Shown piece by piece: positions 10,789 through 20,778 of a DNA stretch of 64,000 nucleotides; the stretch's first letter is position 1; the number at the start of each line of letters is the position of its first letter. Source of the stretch: Christiangramia fulva (lineage in GTDB: Bacteria; Bacteroidota; Bacteroidia; Flavobacteriales; Flavobacteriaceae); NCBI RefSeq assembly GCF_003024155.1, contig NZ_CP028136.1:744001-808000 (forward strand), given 5' to 3'. Under the pieces are notes generated by a model. That model ran no database searches. It was not told where the DNA came from and worked only from the letters and a program-made list of their open reading frames with translations. Both the position numbers and the translations under genes were made by a program.

Positions 10789-10818
10789 GTAATAACTGAC
10801 TTTGGTCAGTTTCTACCT
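10787..10818 (+). other. hairpin in the korB-nuoA junction
   Basis: Seven-bp stem AACTGAC/GTCAGTT with a TTTG tetraloop (10794-10811), extended by a 2-nt internal loop and a further 5-bp stem (AGGTA/TACCT). It overlaps the korB stop codon and has no U-tract. It could be an mRNA processing or stability element, or an attenuator that sets the KOR to Nuo ratio. Confidence 0.5.
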
Positions 10819-10862
10819 CCCCTAATACTGGTACATTTAATACATATTCAAAGCCTAAAATC

Positions 10863-11213
10863 ATGGGTTCAGAAGCTATCATAGTATTCTTTCTCGCCGG
10901 GGTTCTTCTCGTAGCCGGTGCGAATTTCATTTCAAAATTAATCTCCCCAAAATCAGATAATCCTCAGAAAAAGGAACCTTATGAAAGTGGTATGAAAACC
11001 ATCGGACCCACCTGGGTCCAGTTCAAAGTGGGATACTACCTGTTTGCCATATTGTTTCTTGTGTTCGATGTTGAAGTTGCATTTTTAATTCCCTGGGCCG
11101 TGGTCTTTCAGAAGATAGGTGGCACAGCCTTTATTGAAATACTCATCTTCCTCATCATTCTCGGGACAGGTCTGGCTTATGCGTGGAAAAAAGGAGCTTT
11201 AAAATGGGAATAG
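10863..11213 (+). CDS. nuoA: NADH-quinone oxidoreductase-type subunit A
   Basis: 116 aa with three predicted membrane helices (about 5-25, 62-84 and 90-110) and the conserved loop [35 protein letters not shown] (residues about 37-71, cited in parts). NuoA forms the floor of the quinone cavity in the membrane arm. It is the first gene of an 11-gene block A-B-C-D-H-I-J-K-L-M-N. Its 3' end overlaps the nuoB start by 10 nt. Confidence 0.94.
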   Translation: MGSEAIIVFFLAGVLLVAGANFISKLISPKSDNPQKKEPYESGMKTIGPTWVQFKVGYYLFAILFLVFDVEVAFLIPWAVVFQKIGGTAFIEILIFLIILGTGLAYAWKKGALKWE

Positions 11214-11767
11214 CAGTCAATAATAAAGAAATTCCGAAGGATTTTCCCGGTGAAGTGATCCCCGCAGGAAACGGGGGCAATATACTTGTAACTTCACTGG
11301 ACAAGATCATAAACTGGGGTCGCGCTAATTCGCTGTGGTCGCTGTATTTCGGCACCAGCTGCTGCGCTATAGAAATGATGCAAACCGGCGCTGCCCGTCA
11401 CGATTATTCCCGCTTTGGTTTTGAGGTCGCCCGGCCATCCCCAAGACAGGCCGACCTTATTATCATTGCCGGAACTATTACTACCAAAATGGCGCCGGTT
11501 CTAAGGCGCCTTTATGACCAGATGGCCGAACCGAAATATGTGATCGCCATGGGAGCCTGCGCTATCTCTGGAGGCCCCTTCTTTTACAATTCTTATTCAG
11601 TGGTAAAAGGAGCCGATCACGTAATCCCGGTAGATGTATACGTACCAGGTTGTCCTCCACGGCCAGAAGCCTTACTGGAGGGAATGCTGATGCTTCAAAA
11701 GAAAATAAAAACCGAAAGCAGGCTTAAAAAGAAAAATCCTGTGGAAGGTTTTGATGAAGGACTTTAA
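11204..11767 (+). CDS. nuoB: NADH-quinone oxidoreductase-type subunit B (N2 cluster)
   Basis: 187 aa. N2 4Fe-4S ligands are visible: adjacent cysteines in TSCCAIEMM, one in MGACAISGG and one in [15 protein letters not shown] start it at the ATG at 11204, which has a good AAAGGAG 6 nt upstream (unusual here) and overlaps nuoA by 10 nt. A GTG at 11183 would add seven residues inside nuoA. It is the end point of the Fe-S chain next to quinone. Confidence 0.95.
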   Translation: MGIAVNNKEIPKDFPGEVIPAGNGGNILVTSLDKIINWGRANSLWSLYFGTSCCAIEMMQTGAARHDYSRFGFEVARPSPRQADLIIIAGTITTKMAPVLRRLYDQMAEPKYVIAMGACAISGGPFFYNSYSVVKGADHVIPVDVYVPGCPPRPEALLEGMLMLQKKIKTESRLKKKNPVEGFDEGL

Positions 11768-11778
11768 AATTAAAAGTC

Positions 11779-12255
11779 ATGACCAATCAAGAACTTCAGG
11801 AACTCATCACCGGCTGGTTTAATGATCCTGCCGCCGTGAAACTCGAATTTAGCGAAGAAGGTTCCCAGTACCTCAATGTGAGTATCCATCCCGATTACCT
11901 CCATGAAATGATGTATTACCTGAAAATTAACAGGTATACGAGTTTTGATTACCTCTTTTGCCTTACCGGCATCGACTGGGGAAAAGAGCTCGAAGTGGTG
12001 TACCATCTTGAATCTACCGATTACCGGCATATTATGGTGGTGCGTGCTAAAATTGAAGACAGGGAAAATCCCGTTATAGATTCAGTGCAGGATATCTGGG
12101 CAACCGCTAATTTTCATGAACGTGAAGCTTATGATTTCTTCGGAATAAGGTTTAAAAATCATCCCAATTTGAAGCGGCTCTTTCTTTATGAAGACTTTGA
12201 AGGTTATCCGCTTCGGAAGGAGTTCACCGATGAAAAAAATATGGTCGTAAAATAG
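11779..12255 (+). CDS. nuoC: NADH-quinone oxidoreductase-type subunit C
   Basis: 158 aa, the 30-kDa subunit of the connecting (Q) module. The signature ANFHEREAYDFFGIRF followed by HPNLKRLFLYEDFEGYPLRKEF is present near the C-terminus. It is separate from nuoD here, not fused as in Bacteroides or E. coli. It lies 11 nt after nuoB and 6 nt before nuoD. Confidence 0.95.
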   Translation: MTNQELQELITGWFNDPAAVKLEFSEEGSQYLNVSIHPDYLHEMMYYLKINRYTSFDYLFCLTGIDWGKELEVVYHLESTDYRHIMVVRAKIEDRENPVIDSVQDIWATANFHEREAYDFFGIRFKNHPNLKRLFLYEDFEGYPLRKEFTDEKNMVVK

Positions 12256-12261
12256 GATGTC

Positions 12262-13383
12262 ATGGAAACCGCCACAATAAATAACAATTTTAAATCTGAA
12301 GAATACTTCATCAATATGGGGCCGCAGCACCCTGCTACCCATGGCGTTCTTCGATTGCTTTTGACCATAGATGGGGAGATCATTAAAAAAGTAGAACCCG
12401 ATCTTGGGTATATCCACAGGTCTATTGAAAAGATGTGCGAAAGCGACAGTTATCAGCAAATCGTACATCTCACCGACAGGATGGATTACCTTTCTGCCCA
12501 TATCAATAATGAAGCGGTATGCCTCGCCGTGGAAAATGCTCTTCAAATTGAAGTTCCTGACCGGGTTAAGGTGATAAGGACCATTTTAGACGAATTAACA
12601 CGAATCTCTTCACACTGTCTCTGGTGGGGAGTTATGGGAATGGACGTTGGTGCTCTAACTTCCTATTTCTATGGCTTCAGGGACCGGGAAATGATCAACG
12701 ATATTTTTGAGGAAACCTGCGGCGCCCGCCTAACCATGAATTACAATATTCCCGGCGGACTTATGCAGGACATCCACCCCAATTTTGTGAAGAGAGTGAA
12801 AGATTTTATCGTTCATTTTAAAACCAAAATTCCGGAATATGACCGGCTACTTACCAACAATGTGATCTTTCAGAAAAGGACAAAAGGAGTGGGTGTTCTG
12901 GCCATCGAGGATGCTATTTCTTATGGAGCTTCAGGCCCTGTAGGACGTGCTTCGGGTTATTCCTGTGATGTTAGAAAATATCATCCGTACAGCGCCCTTG
13001 ACCGGGTGACATTCAATGAAGCTTTACATACCGATGGAGATTCTTTTGCCCGCTACCTGGTGAGAATTCAGGAATTGTGGGAGTCTATTTCCATTATCGA
13101 ACAGCTTATTGACAATATTCCCGAAGGTGAACATAAAGTCGCCACCAACGCGGTGATCAAACTTCCGAAAGGAGAATATTACCAGAAAGTGGAAACCGCA
13201 AGAGGGGAACTTGGAATTTACATAGTAAGTACCGGGACCAAAAATCCGTACCGCATGAAATTCCGTTCGCCGGGACTTTCCAATCTTTCCCTGCTTAACC
13301 ATATCACCGTGGGTGGAAAGATAGGAGATCTGGTTGCTACCATGGCGACCATAGATATTGTGGTACCGGATATTGACCGTTAA
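12262..13383 (+). CDS. nuoD: NADH-quinone oxidoreductase-type subunit D (quinone site)
   Basis: 373 aa, the 49-kDa subunit with the quinone pocket. The quinone-binding His is in [13 protein letters not shown] and the conserved Tyr in [10 protein letters not shown]. The [NiFe]-hydrogenase-like fold continues to a normal end ([18 protein letters not shown]). Nothing indicates truncation. In the usual 14-subunit operons nuoE, F and G would follow here, but nuoH comes next. Confidence 0.95.
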   Translation: METATINNNFKSEEYFINMGPQHPATHGVLRLLLTIDGEIIKKVEPDLGYIHRSIEKMCESDSYQQIVHLTDRMDYLSAHINNEAVCLAVENALQIEVPDRVKVIRTILDELTRISSHCLWWGVMGMDVGALTSYFYGFRDREMINDIFEETCGARLTMNYNIPGGLMQDIHPNFVKRVKDFIVHFKTKIPEYDRLLTNNVIFQKRTKGVGVLAIEDAISYGASGPVGRASGYSCDVRKYHPYSALDRVTFNEALHTDGDSFARYLVRIQELWESISIIEQLIDNIPEGEHKVATNAVIKLPKGEYYQKVETARGELGIYIVSTGTKNPYRMKFRSPGLSNLSLLNHITVGGKIGDLVATMATIDIVVPDIDR

Positions 13384-13393
13384 ATCTATAACA

Positions 13394-14446
13394 ATGAAAA
13401 TAGCCTTATTTATACATGAATGGATCGTAGGTTTGATTCCTGCAGAGATCACCGGGCTCACCCAAATGGTCCTGATTGCCTTAACTTATCTTACTCTTTT
13501 TGCAGTTTTAGGCCTCTACCTTGTATTACTGGAAAGAAGGGTGGCTGCATGGTTTCAGTTACGAATCGGACCAAACCGCGTAGGCTACCAGGGATTATTG
13601 CAAACCATGGCCGATGCTCTTAAGTTACTCACAAAAGAACTCACGGGAACGGTTAAAGCCGATAAATTCTTATATAATCTTGCTCCGTATTTTGTGATCA
13701 TAACCTCATTAATGGCGTTGGGAATATTCCCATTTACCAAAAACCTGCAGGCTTACGACCTCAATATCGGCCTATTCTTCTTAATAGCTATTTCTTCAAT
13801 TGGTGTGATAGGAATTCTGCTGGGAGGCTGGAGCAGCAACAATAAATACTCATTAATTGGTGCGATGCGGAGTGGTGTTCAAACCATAAGCTATGAACTT
13901 TCTATAGGACTTTCGCTACTGACTATGGTTTTGCTTACCGGAAGCCTTCAGCTTTCAGAAATTGTGGAAGTACAGAAAAACGGATGGCTTATTGTGCAGG
14001 GACATATTCCTGCAATAATTGCTTTTATGATATATATGATAGCCGGAACCGCGGAAACAAACCGTGCTCCCTTTGATATGGTTGAAGCAGAGTCTGAGCT
14101 CGGCGCCGGCTTTCATACCGAATATTCCGGAATGAAGTTCGCCTACTTTTTCCTGGCAGAATTCATCAATATGTTCATCATCGCGGCCATCGCCACCACT
14201 GTTTTCTTTGGCGGCTGGTTATCGCCTTTCGGAATAACCGAATCCATTCCCTGGCTGGGTGTATTCTGGTTCCTATTGAAAACTTTTGTACTAGTATTCC
14301 TGATGATGTGGTTTCGCTGGACCTTTCCGAGGCTTCGGGTAGATCAGCTTTTAACCCTGGAATGGAAATACCTGTTGCCTATCAACCTGGCAAATATCGT
14401 GATCATGGCCCTGATCGTTTGGCTGGGCCTAACCCTTCAATTTTAG
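13394..14446 (+). CDS. nuoH: NADH-quinone oxidoreductase-type subunit H
   Basis: 350 aa, eight or more membrane helices. It carries [23 protein letters not shown] (cited in overlapping parts) and the acidic loop [27 protein letters not shown], which couples the quinone cavity to the membrane arm. I start at the ATG at 13394; the frame is open upstream but overlaps nuoD. It directly follows nuoD, which shows that the NADH-dehydrogenase module genes are absent from this operon. Confidence 0.95.
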   Translation: MKIALFIHEWIVGLIPAEITGLTQMVLIALTYLTLFAVLGLYLVLLERRVAAWFQLRIGPNRVGYQGLLQTMADALKLLTKELTGTVKADKFLYNLAPYFVIITSLMALGIFPFTKNLQAYDLNIGLFFLIAISSIGVIGILLGGWSSNNKYSLIGAMRSGVQTISYELSIGLSLLTMVLLTGSLQLSEIVEVQKNGWLIVQGHIPAIIAFMIYMIAGTAETNRAPFDMVEAESELGAGFHTEYSGMKFAYFFLAEFINMFIIAAIATTVFFGGWLSPFGITESIPWLGVFWFLLKTFVLVFLMMWFRWTFPRLRVDQLLTLEWKYLLPINLANIVIMALIVWLGLTLQF

Positions 14447-14450
14447 GATT

Positions 14451-14927
14451 ATGAGTTATTTTTCAAACATATATGACGGAGTAAAAACACTGCTCACCGG
14501 GATGAAAGTCACCGGAAATTACTTCCTGCATTCCAAAAAAGGCGCTATTACTCAAAAATATCCTGAAAACCGGGATACCCTCCAGATGTTCGAACGTTTT
14601 CGCGGTGAAGTAGTGATGCCGCATGACGAACAAAATGAGCACAGCTGTACCGGATGCCAGAAATGTGAGATCGCCTGCCCTAACGGAAGTATTGAGATCA
14701 TCTGGGACAGGGTTATCGATGAGAAAACCGGAAAAAAGAAAAAGATCATAGACAAACATATCTATCATTTTGGTATGTGCACCCAGTGCGGATTATGCAT
14801 TGATGCCTGCCCTAACGATGCTATAAAATGGGCTCAGAATTTTGAAAATTCGGTCTATGACAGAACTCAGCTAACCCGAGTGTTAAACAAACCCGGCTCC
14901 AAAGTACGGGCCGGAGTAGAAGATTAA
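14451..14927 (+). CDS. nuoI: NADH-quinone oxidoreductase-type subunit I (2x[4Fe-4S])
   Basis: 158 aa. Two 8Fe-ferredoxin motifs are intact: CTGCQKCEIACP (residues about 64-75) and CTQCGLCIDACP (about 109-120). They hold clusters N6a and N6b. In a complex without NuoEFG this subunit is the most exposed Fe-S protein and the expected docking point for reduced ferredoxin (inference). It starts 4 nt after nuoH. Confidence 0.94.
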   Translation: MSYFSNIYDGVKTLLTGMKVTGNYFLHSKKGAITQKYPENRDTLQMFERFRGEVVMPHDEQNEHSCTGCQKCEIACPNGSIEIIWDRVIDEKTGKKKKIIDKHIYHFGMCTQCGLCIDACPNDAIKWAQNFENSVYDRTQLTRVLNKPGSKVRAGVED

Positions 14928-14931
14928 GATT

Positions 14932-15549
14932 ATGGAAAAAATCATTTTTTATCTCCTGGCAACCATAATGGTCATTTTCGCCATCGCTTCGGTGAGCAGC
15001 CGTAAAATGTTGCGATCTGTGGTTTACCTGCTGTTTGTGTTAATTGGCGTTGCAGGGATCTATTTTCTTGCCGACTATAACTTTCTCGCGGCCATACAGC
15101 TCACCGTTTATGCCGGCGGTGTGATCGTACTTATCATCTTTTCGGTTTTGCTGGTACATCATATTGAAATGCAGCTGGAAGTAACCTCTAAGAAAAGGCA
15201 AATCCTAACGGCCCTTCTCTGCGCGTCCGGACTTGCTGTTTTTCTTACTACCATCTACTCCTACCCGTTTCAAGTAGCCGGAAAAGCAGTGACTACCACT
15301 ACGGCGCAGATCGGTGAAAAATTACTGGATTATGGTCCCGGCGGGTTCATTCTTCCCTTTGAAGTGATCAGTGTTTTGTTGCTGGCTGTAATGATTGGTG
15401 CGATTGTTATCGCCAAAGGCGGAAAAAATATCGAAACCCATCCAAAGCATAAAACTCCTTTGACCGAGAAGGAAGTGATCCTTCAAAAAGAACAGGAAAT
15501 TCAGCTGAAGGAGATCCTGAAGGAACAAGCTACGGTAGAAACCGAATAA
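14932..15549 (+). CDS. nuoJ: NADH-quinone oxidoreductase-type subunit J
   Basis: 205 aa, about five membrane helices. The region RKMLRSVVYLLFVLIGVAGIYF matches helix 2-3, and AAIQLTVYAGGVIVLIIFSVLL is the conserved pi-bulge helix of NuoJ (both cited in parts over 20 residues). A charged cytoplasmic tail (residues about 170-205, KEVILQKEQEIQ) extends beyond the last helix. Confidence 0.93.
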   Translation: MEKIIFYLLATIMVIFAIASVSSRKMLRSVVYLLFVLIGVAGIYFLADYNFLAAIQLTVYAGGVIVLIIFSVLLVHHIEMQLEVTSKKRQILTALLCASGLAVFLTTIYSYPFQVAGKAVTTTTAQIGEKLLDYGPGGFILPFEVISVLLLAVMIGAIVIAKGGKNIETHPKHKTPLTEKEVILQKEQEIQLKEILKEQATVETE

Positions 15550-15580
15550 AAGGAATACAATAATATTAAAAAATAAAACC

Positions 15581-15898
15581 ATGATCCCAGGAGTAAGTAT
15601 AACTGAAATCCTCACCCTCACCTCGACCCTTTTCTTTATTGGAATCTATGGATTCATCACGAGAAGAAACCTCATCTCCATGCTGATCTCCGTAGAGCTC
15701 ATCCTGAATTCATCGGTGGTGAATTTTGTGATAATCAACAAATATCTCTTCCCCGATGTGTTGGAGGGAGTGGTTTATTCCATTTTCATCATTTCGGTAG
15801 CCGCAGCTGAAACAGCTCTTGCGGTATCGATCATCATAAATCTGTACCGAAAAGTGAAATCGGTGGAAGTGAAAGACACTGAATTAATGAAGTACTAA
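15581..15898 (+). CDS. nuoK: NADH-quinone oxidoreductase-type subunit K
   Basis: 105 aa, three membrane helices. The two conserved glutamates of NuoK helices are recognisable in MLISVELILNS and VAAAETALAVSI. It lies between nuoJ (31 nt) and nuoL (12 nt). Confidence 0.93.
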   Translation: MIPGVSITEILTLTSTLFFIGIYGFITRRNLISMLISVELILNSSVVNFVIINKYLFPDVLEGVVYSIFIISVAAAETALAVSIIINLYRKVKSVEVKDTELMKY

Positions 15899-15910
15899 AA
15901 TTCGGAAATT

Positions 15911-17830
15911 ATGAACCTTAGCTATATACTTTTAATTCCGCTTGTGCCTCTGGCCGTTTTCCTGGTACTGGGAATTTTCAACCAAAAGATAAAACCCGCC
16001 GTTTCGGGATATATCGGGGTTGCCGGCCTGGCCGTTTCGGCATTGCTCTCCTATTATACGGCATTCCGGTATTTCTTTGTCTACGGAAAAGCAGACGGAG
16101 TTTTCCAAACCTTTGTAGATAAGATCACCTGGATGCATTTCACCGAGACCCTACACATCGATATGGGTTATCTAATCGATCCTATTTCGGTAATGATGCT
16201 GGTGGTGGTGACCACAGTTTCCCTAATGGTAAATATCTACAGCCGCGGATATATGAAAGGTGACGATGGCTATACCCGTTTCTTTGCCTATTTGTCACTG
16301 TTCAGCTTCTCCATGCTGGGATTGGTACTCGCAACTAACCTGTTCCAGATCTATATTTTCTGGGAACTGGTTGGTGTTTCCTCATTCCTGCTCATCGGAT
16401 ATTATTATACCAAAACCTCAGCTATTGCTGCCGCGAAAAAAGCATTTATCGTCACCCGTTTTGCCGATTTTGGCTTCCTTATCGGAATTTTTATAATAGG
16501 TTTTTATACCGGAACTTTCGATTTTCAGGAACTTACCAATCCTGAAGGAGCCGTTCTTCTTAACTGGGCCTCCACTTCCTTTATGGGACTTTCGGTAATT
16601 ACCTGGGCACTAATCCTCATTTTTATGGGTGGCGCGGGAAAATCGGCTATGTTCCCGTTGCACATCTGGCTGCCGGACGCGATGGAAGGTCCGACTCCGG
16701 TTTCAGCATTAATACATGCCGCTACGATGGTAGTTGCCGGTGTTTACCTGGTTGCCCGACTTTTCCCGATGTATTATTTAGTTGAAGACGGATTTGCTCT
16801 CAAGATAGTCACCTATGTTGGTGCTTTCTCTTCGTTATTTGCCGCGATCATCGCCATTACCCAAACCGATATCAAACGAGTGCTCGCTTTCTCGACTATG
16901 TCGCAACTCGGTTATATGATGATGGCTTTGGGAGTTTCAGGTTTTGACGGGCATGAAGGAGTCGGATTTATGGCTTCGATGTTCCATTTATTCACCCACG
17001 CCATGTTCAAAGCGCTTTTATTCCTCGGAGCCGGTTCGGTGATCCACGCCGTTCACAGCAATTACCTGAAGGATATGGGCGGATTAAGAAAATACATGCC
17101 TGTGACGAACATCACCTTTTTGATCGCTGCTTTGGCAATTTCCGGAGTGCCACCTTTGGCTGGATTCTGGAGTAAGGACGAGATCCTTTTGGCGGCCTAT
17201 GAGAACAGTCAGTTTATCTATTTGATCGAGGTTTTCGTAGCCGGACTCACCGCTTTTTATATGTTCAGGATCTACTTTGGAATTTTCTGGGGTAAGGATA
17301 CCCAATATGAACATACTCCTCACGAATCCCCATTATCGATGACCATTCCGTTGCTTGTGCTGGCGTTTCTGACATTGATCGGCGGATTTGTTCCCTTCAG
17401 TGAATTGGTAACTGCCGATAAAGTTGGTTTCGAATCTCATTTAAATCTTCCGCTTGCGGCCATTGCAGTTAGTGTAGGCCTGATCGGAATTATCATGGCC
17501 TGGGCATTTTATAAAAAGGAAAACGACCTGGCCTCCAGGTTGGCACATGCATTTGGAGTTTTTTATACCTGGGCCAGCCATAAATTCTATTTTGATGAGA
17601 TCTACCTGTTCATGGCCCGAAAGGTCTTCTTCAAGAATGTAGCTGCACCCATAGCGTTTTTCGATAAAAAATTCGTTGATGGAACTATGGAAGGAATTGG
17701 TAATAAAACGGTGCTGATCTCCCAAAAGATCAGGGGGATCCAATCGGGAAGAGTTCAGGATTACGCTTTTGGATTTGTTGCCGGAGCGCTGATTCTCGCC
17801 TTTGTATTCATTTATATATGGACTAACTAA
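15911..17830 (+). CDS. nuoL: NADH-quinone oxidoreductase-type subunit L, antiporter-like
   Basis: 639 aa, Mrp-antiporter-like, with the long lateral helix expected at the C-terminus. Key pumping residues are present: the TMH5 Glu in FWELVGVSS and the TMH7 Lys in GGAGKSAMFPLHIWLPDAMEG, followed by PTPVSALIHAATMV. The C-terminal DKKFVDGTMEGIG motif is typical of NuoL. Confidence 0.96.
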   Translation: MNLSYILLIPLVPLAVFLVLGIFNQKIKPAVSGYIGVAGLAVSALLSYYTAFRYFFVYGKADGVFQTFVDKITWMHFTETLHIDMGYLIDPISVMMLVVVTTVSLMVNIYSRGYMKGDDGYTRFFAYLSLFSFSMLGLVLATNLFQIYIFWELVGVSSFLLIGYYYTKTSAIAAAKKAFIVTRFADFGFLIGIFIIGFYTGTFDFQELTNPEGAVLLNWASTSFMGLSVITWALILIFMGGAGKSAMFPLHIWLPDAMEGPTPVSALIHAATMVVAGVYLVARLFPMYYLVEDGFALKIVTYVGAFSSLFAAIIAITQTDIKRVLAFSTMSQLGYMMMALGVSGFDGHEGVGFMASMFHLFTHAMFKALLFLGAGSVIHAVHSNYLKDMGGLRKYMPVTNITFLIAALAISGVPPLAGFWSKDEILLAAYENSQFIYLIEVFVAGLTAFYMFRIYFGIFWGKDTQYEHTPHESPLSMTIPLLVLAFLTLIGGFVPFSELVTADKVGFESHLNLPLAAIAVSVGLIGIIMAWAFYKKENDLASRLAHAFGVFYTWASHKFYFDEIYLFMARKVFFKNVAAPIAFFDKKFVDGTMEGIGNKTVLISQKIRGIQSGRVQDYAFGFVAGALILAFVFIYIWTN

Positions 17831-17838
17831 TTAGTATT

Positions 17839-19326
17839 ATGGACATTTTATCACTTTTCGTAATAGTTCCCGTCCTGGTCATCCTGGCCCTGGTATTCTC
17901 AAAAGGACTAAAACAGGCGCGTTTGATCGCGATGATCGGCGGGATCATCCAGCTGGGAATGGCAATAAACCTCATCTTCGCTTATACCAGGGAAAGGGCC
18001 GTAAATGATTCAATTATGCTCTTTACGCGGGATCTCACCTGGTTTGAACAACTCAACATTCATTACAGTATTGGCGTGGACGGAATCTCGGTAGCTCTTA
18101 TTACGCTCACCTCAATAGTACTCTTAGCTGGTGTATTCATCTCCTGGAAAATCGAAGATCTTCCCAAGGAATTCTTTGTCTCGCTGATCGTATTATCCAC
18201 AGGCGTTTATGGGTTCTTCATTTCCATAGATTTGTTCACCATGTTCGTTTTCTATGAGATCGCGGTGATCCCGATGTATCTTCTTATTGGAATCTGGGGA
18301 ACAGGACCAAAAGAATATTCGGCAATGAAACTTACTCTGATGCTCATGGGTGCCTCCGCAGTTTTAATGGTTGGAATACTCGGTATTTATTTCAATTCCA
18401 ATGCCGACGGCGGAGCTTTAACCTTCAATATCCTCGAGATCGCGAAAGTGAATATTCCTTATGAAGCACAAAAACTATTCTTCCCATTAACTTTTATAGG
18501 ATTCGCGGTTTTGGGAGCCTTATTCCCATTCCATACCTGGTCTCCCGATGGCCACGCTTCTGCACCAACTGCCGTTTCTATGCTGCACGCCGGCGTTTTA
18601 ATGAAACTAGGAGGCTACGGGATTTTCCGGATAGCCATGTTCCTGTTGCCCCAGGGTGCCCTCACCTGGTCCTGGTTCTTCATCATTTTATCGGCTACAG
18701 GAGTGATCTATGGAGCATTTGCCGCCCTGCGACAAACCGATTTGAAATATATCAACGCCTACGCCTCGGTAAGCCACCTGGGAATGGTAAGTTTCGCCTT
18801 GCTGATGCTGAACAAGACCGCCTGGAATGGAGCTATTTTACAGTCATTATCGCACGGATTTATGACCGCCCTTTTCTTCGCACTTATCGGGATGATCTAT
18901 GGCAGAACCCATACGCGGGATATCACCAAACTTGGGGGATTGCTTAAAGTCATTCCTTTTATTTCGGCAATTTATGTGATCACGGGACTGGCGTTATTAG
19001 GACTTCCAGGTTTCAGCGGATTTGTAGCCGAAATGAATATTTTTATGGGCGCCTTCCTTCACGACGATATGTTCCACAGAATTCTTACTATCGTTTCCGT
19101 ATCGGCTATCGTGGTTACTGCGGTCTATGTGCTCAGGGTGGTGGGAATTATGCTGATGGGACCCGTGAAAAATACGGCCTACCTCAAATTACCGGCAGTG
19201 ACCTGGTATGAAAAAGCGGGGATTTTATTATTACTCATCCCAATTGTAGGGATTGGGGTGGCCCCGCTATGGCTTAGTAATATGATCATGCAAAGTCTCG
19301 AACCCTTTATTCGGGGCGTGTTATAA
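17839..19326 (+). CDS. nuoM: NADH-quinone oxidoreductase-type subunit M, antiporter-like
   Basis: 495 aa, about 14 membrane helices. The TMH5 Glu is present (E140 in FYEIAVIPMYLL), as is a Lys in HAGVLMKLGGYG (K256). At the position of the TMH7 Lys (E. coli K234, in FAVKMP) this protein reads FAVLGALFPFHTW, with Leu225 in place of Lys, and the usual WLPDAH is WSPDGH. The substitution is discussed as a finding. Otherwise length and order in the operon are normal. Confidence 0.95.
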   Translation: MDILSLFVIVPVLVILALVFSKGLKQARLIAMIGGIIQLGMAINLIFAYTRERAVNDSIMLFTRDLTWFEQLNIHYSIGVDGISVALITLTSIVLLAGVFISWKIEDLPKEFFVSLIVLSTGVYGFFISIDLFTMFVFYEIAVIPMYLLIGIWGTGPKEYSAMKLTLMLMGASAVLMVGILGIYFNSNADGGALTFNILEIAKVNIPYEAQKLFFPLTFIGFAVLGALFPFHTWSPDGHASAPTAVSMLHAGVLMKLGGYGIFRIAMFLLPQGALTWSWFFIILSATGVIYGAFAALRQTDLKYINAYASVSHLGMVSFALLMLNKTAWNGAILQSLSHGFMTALFFALIGMIYGRTHTRDITKLGGLLKVIPFISAIYVITGLALLGLPGFSGFVAEMNIFMGAFLHDDMFHRILTIVSVSAIVVTAVYVLRVVGIMLMGPVKNTAYLKLPAVTWYEKAGILLLLIPIVGIGVAPLWLSNMIMQSLEPFIRGVL

Positions 19327-19344
19327 CTTTTAAAAAGAATTGAA

Positions 19345-20772
19345 ATGGACTTTAATAGTTTTTTCCTGATGCGCCACGAGCTTACGCTGCTCGCCATAAT
19401 AATGATCCTTTTGATCGCCGAAATTTTCATTCCGGCAAGCAGGAAGAACAGCATCGTTTCTCTTGCGCTGTTGCTCTTTGGGTTACATACGCTTTCCGGA
19501 TTTTTTCCTTTAGCCGAAAGCAAACTCTTTGGAGGAATGTTCCGAAGCAATGATCTCATTCATTTCTTCAAAAACGTGCTCAATTTGGGAGTTTTGATCC
19601 TTTTACTGCAGTCGGCTGACTGGGTGAAGGAGAAAATGACCAGCAATGACCGTGGCACTGAATTCTTTATTCTGTTGTTCGCTTCTCTATTCGGAATGTA
19701 TTTTATGATCTCAGCCGGAGACTTTCTGATGTTCTACATCGGGCTGGAACTTTCCACACTTCCCGTCGCGGCTCTTGCTGCATTTGAGGTTCTCAAAAGA
19801 AAATCCAGCGAAGCAGGGATCAAGCTGATACTTTCGGCAGCACTGGCTTCAGGAGTTTCCCTATTCGGGATCTCGATGCTGTACGCCACTGCGGGTTCTA
19901 TTTTTTTTGACGAGATCATTTTGAATATCAGCCTAAATAATCTCACATTACTTGGTTTTATATTATTCTTCGCGGGACTTGCCTTTAAGATCTCGCTGGT
20001 TCCTTTCCATTTCTGGACCGCCGATGTGTATGAAGGTGCTCCAATAAGCATTGCCTCCTACCTTTCGGTAATTTCAAAAGGAGCCGCTGTTTTTATTATG
20101 ATGATCTTATTATTCAGCGTTTTAAAACCTTTAATGGAGGTCTGGGAAAACCTCATCTATGTTCTGGCACTGGCGACAATGTTCACCGGTAACCTCTTCG
20201 CCCTGCGGCAGGAAAATATGAAAAGATTTCTGGCTTTTTCTTCCATTGCGCAAGCCGGATTTATTCTTTTAGGATTAATAACAGGCACCCAGTTAGGCAC
20301 AGCTACCGTGGTTTATTTCGTAACGATCTACATCTTTTCTAACCTGGCGGCCTTTGGAGTGGTTCAGGCCATTTCATTGCAAACCGGAAGGGAAAATATG
20401 AAAGATTATGAAGGTTTATATAGAACCAATCCTAAACTCAGCCTGGTGATGATGCTGGCCTTGTTCTCTCTGGCAGGAATTCCACCGGTGGCAGGATTCT
20501 TCGGAAAATTTTTCCTCTTTACCGCCGCGGCCAGCCAGGGATATTACCTGCTGGTGTTCCTGGCAGTCGTGAATGTAACGATCTCGCTCTACTATTATTT
20601 GCTGGTTATGAGAGCGATGTTCTTAAGAAAAGGCGACGATCCAATTCCCTTTTTCAGAAATAAAATATATATGAAATTAGGACTAGTAATAACCGTTGTC
20701 GGAATTCTGATTTTGGGATTATATAGTCCGCTATACGATTATATTTTTCAATTAAGTGGGATCTTTAAATAA
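19345..20772 (+). CDS. nuoN: NADH-quinone oxidoreductase-type subunit N, antiporter-like
   Basis: 475 aa, about 14 membrane helices. The TMH5 Glu is in FYIGLELSTLPVAAL and the TMH7 Lys in AGLAFKISLVPFHFWTADVYEGAP. SIAQAGFILLGL and the late SLAGIPPVAGFFGKF are typical of NuoN. It is the last recognised complex I gene, and a small unknown gene follows after 6 nt. Confidence 0.95.
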   Translation: MDFNSFFLMRHELTLLAIIMILLIAEIFIPASRKNSIVSLALLLFGLHTLSGFFPLAESKLFGGMFRSNDLIHFFKNVLNLGVLILLLQSADWVKEKMTSNDRGTEFFILLFASLFGMYFMISAGDFLMFYIGLELSTLPVAALAAFEVLKRKSSEAGIKLILSAALASGVSLFGISMLYATAGSIFFDEIILNISLNNLTLLGFILFFAGLAFKISLVPFHFWTADVYEGAPISIASYLSVISKGAAVFIMMILLFSVLKPLMEVWENLIYVLALATMFTGNLFALRQENMKRFLAFSSIAQAGFILLGLITGTQLGTATVVYFVTIYIFSNLAAFGVVQAISLQTGRENMKDYEGLYRTNPKLSLVMMLALFSLAGIPPVAGFFGKFFLFTAAASQGYYLLVFLAVVNVTISLYYYLLVMRAMFLRKGDDPIPFFRNKIYMKLGLVITVVGILILGLYSPLYDYIFQLSGIFK

Positions 20773-20778
20773 GAAATT

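Noticed and set aside
11183..11203. GTG start seven codons upstream for nuoB
   Set aside because: The ATG at 11204 has a well-placed AAAGGAG and gives the normal NuoB N-terminus.
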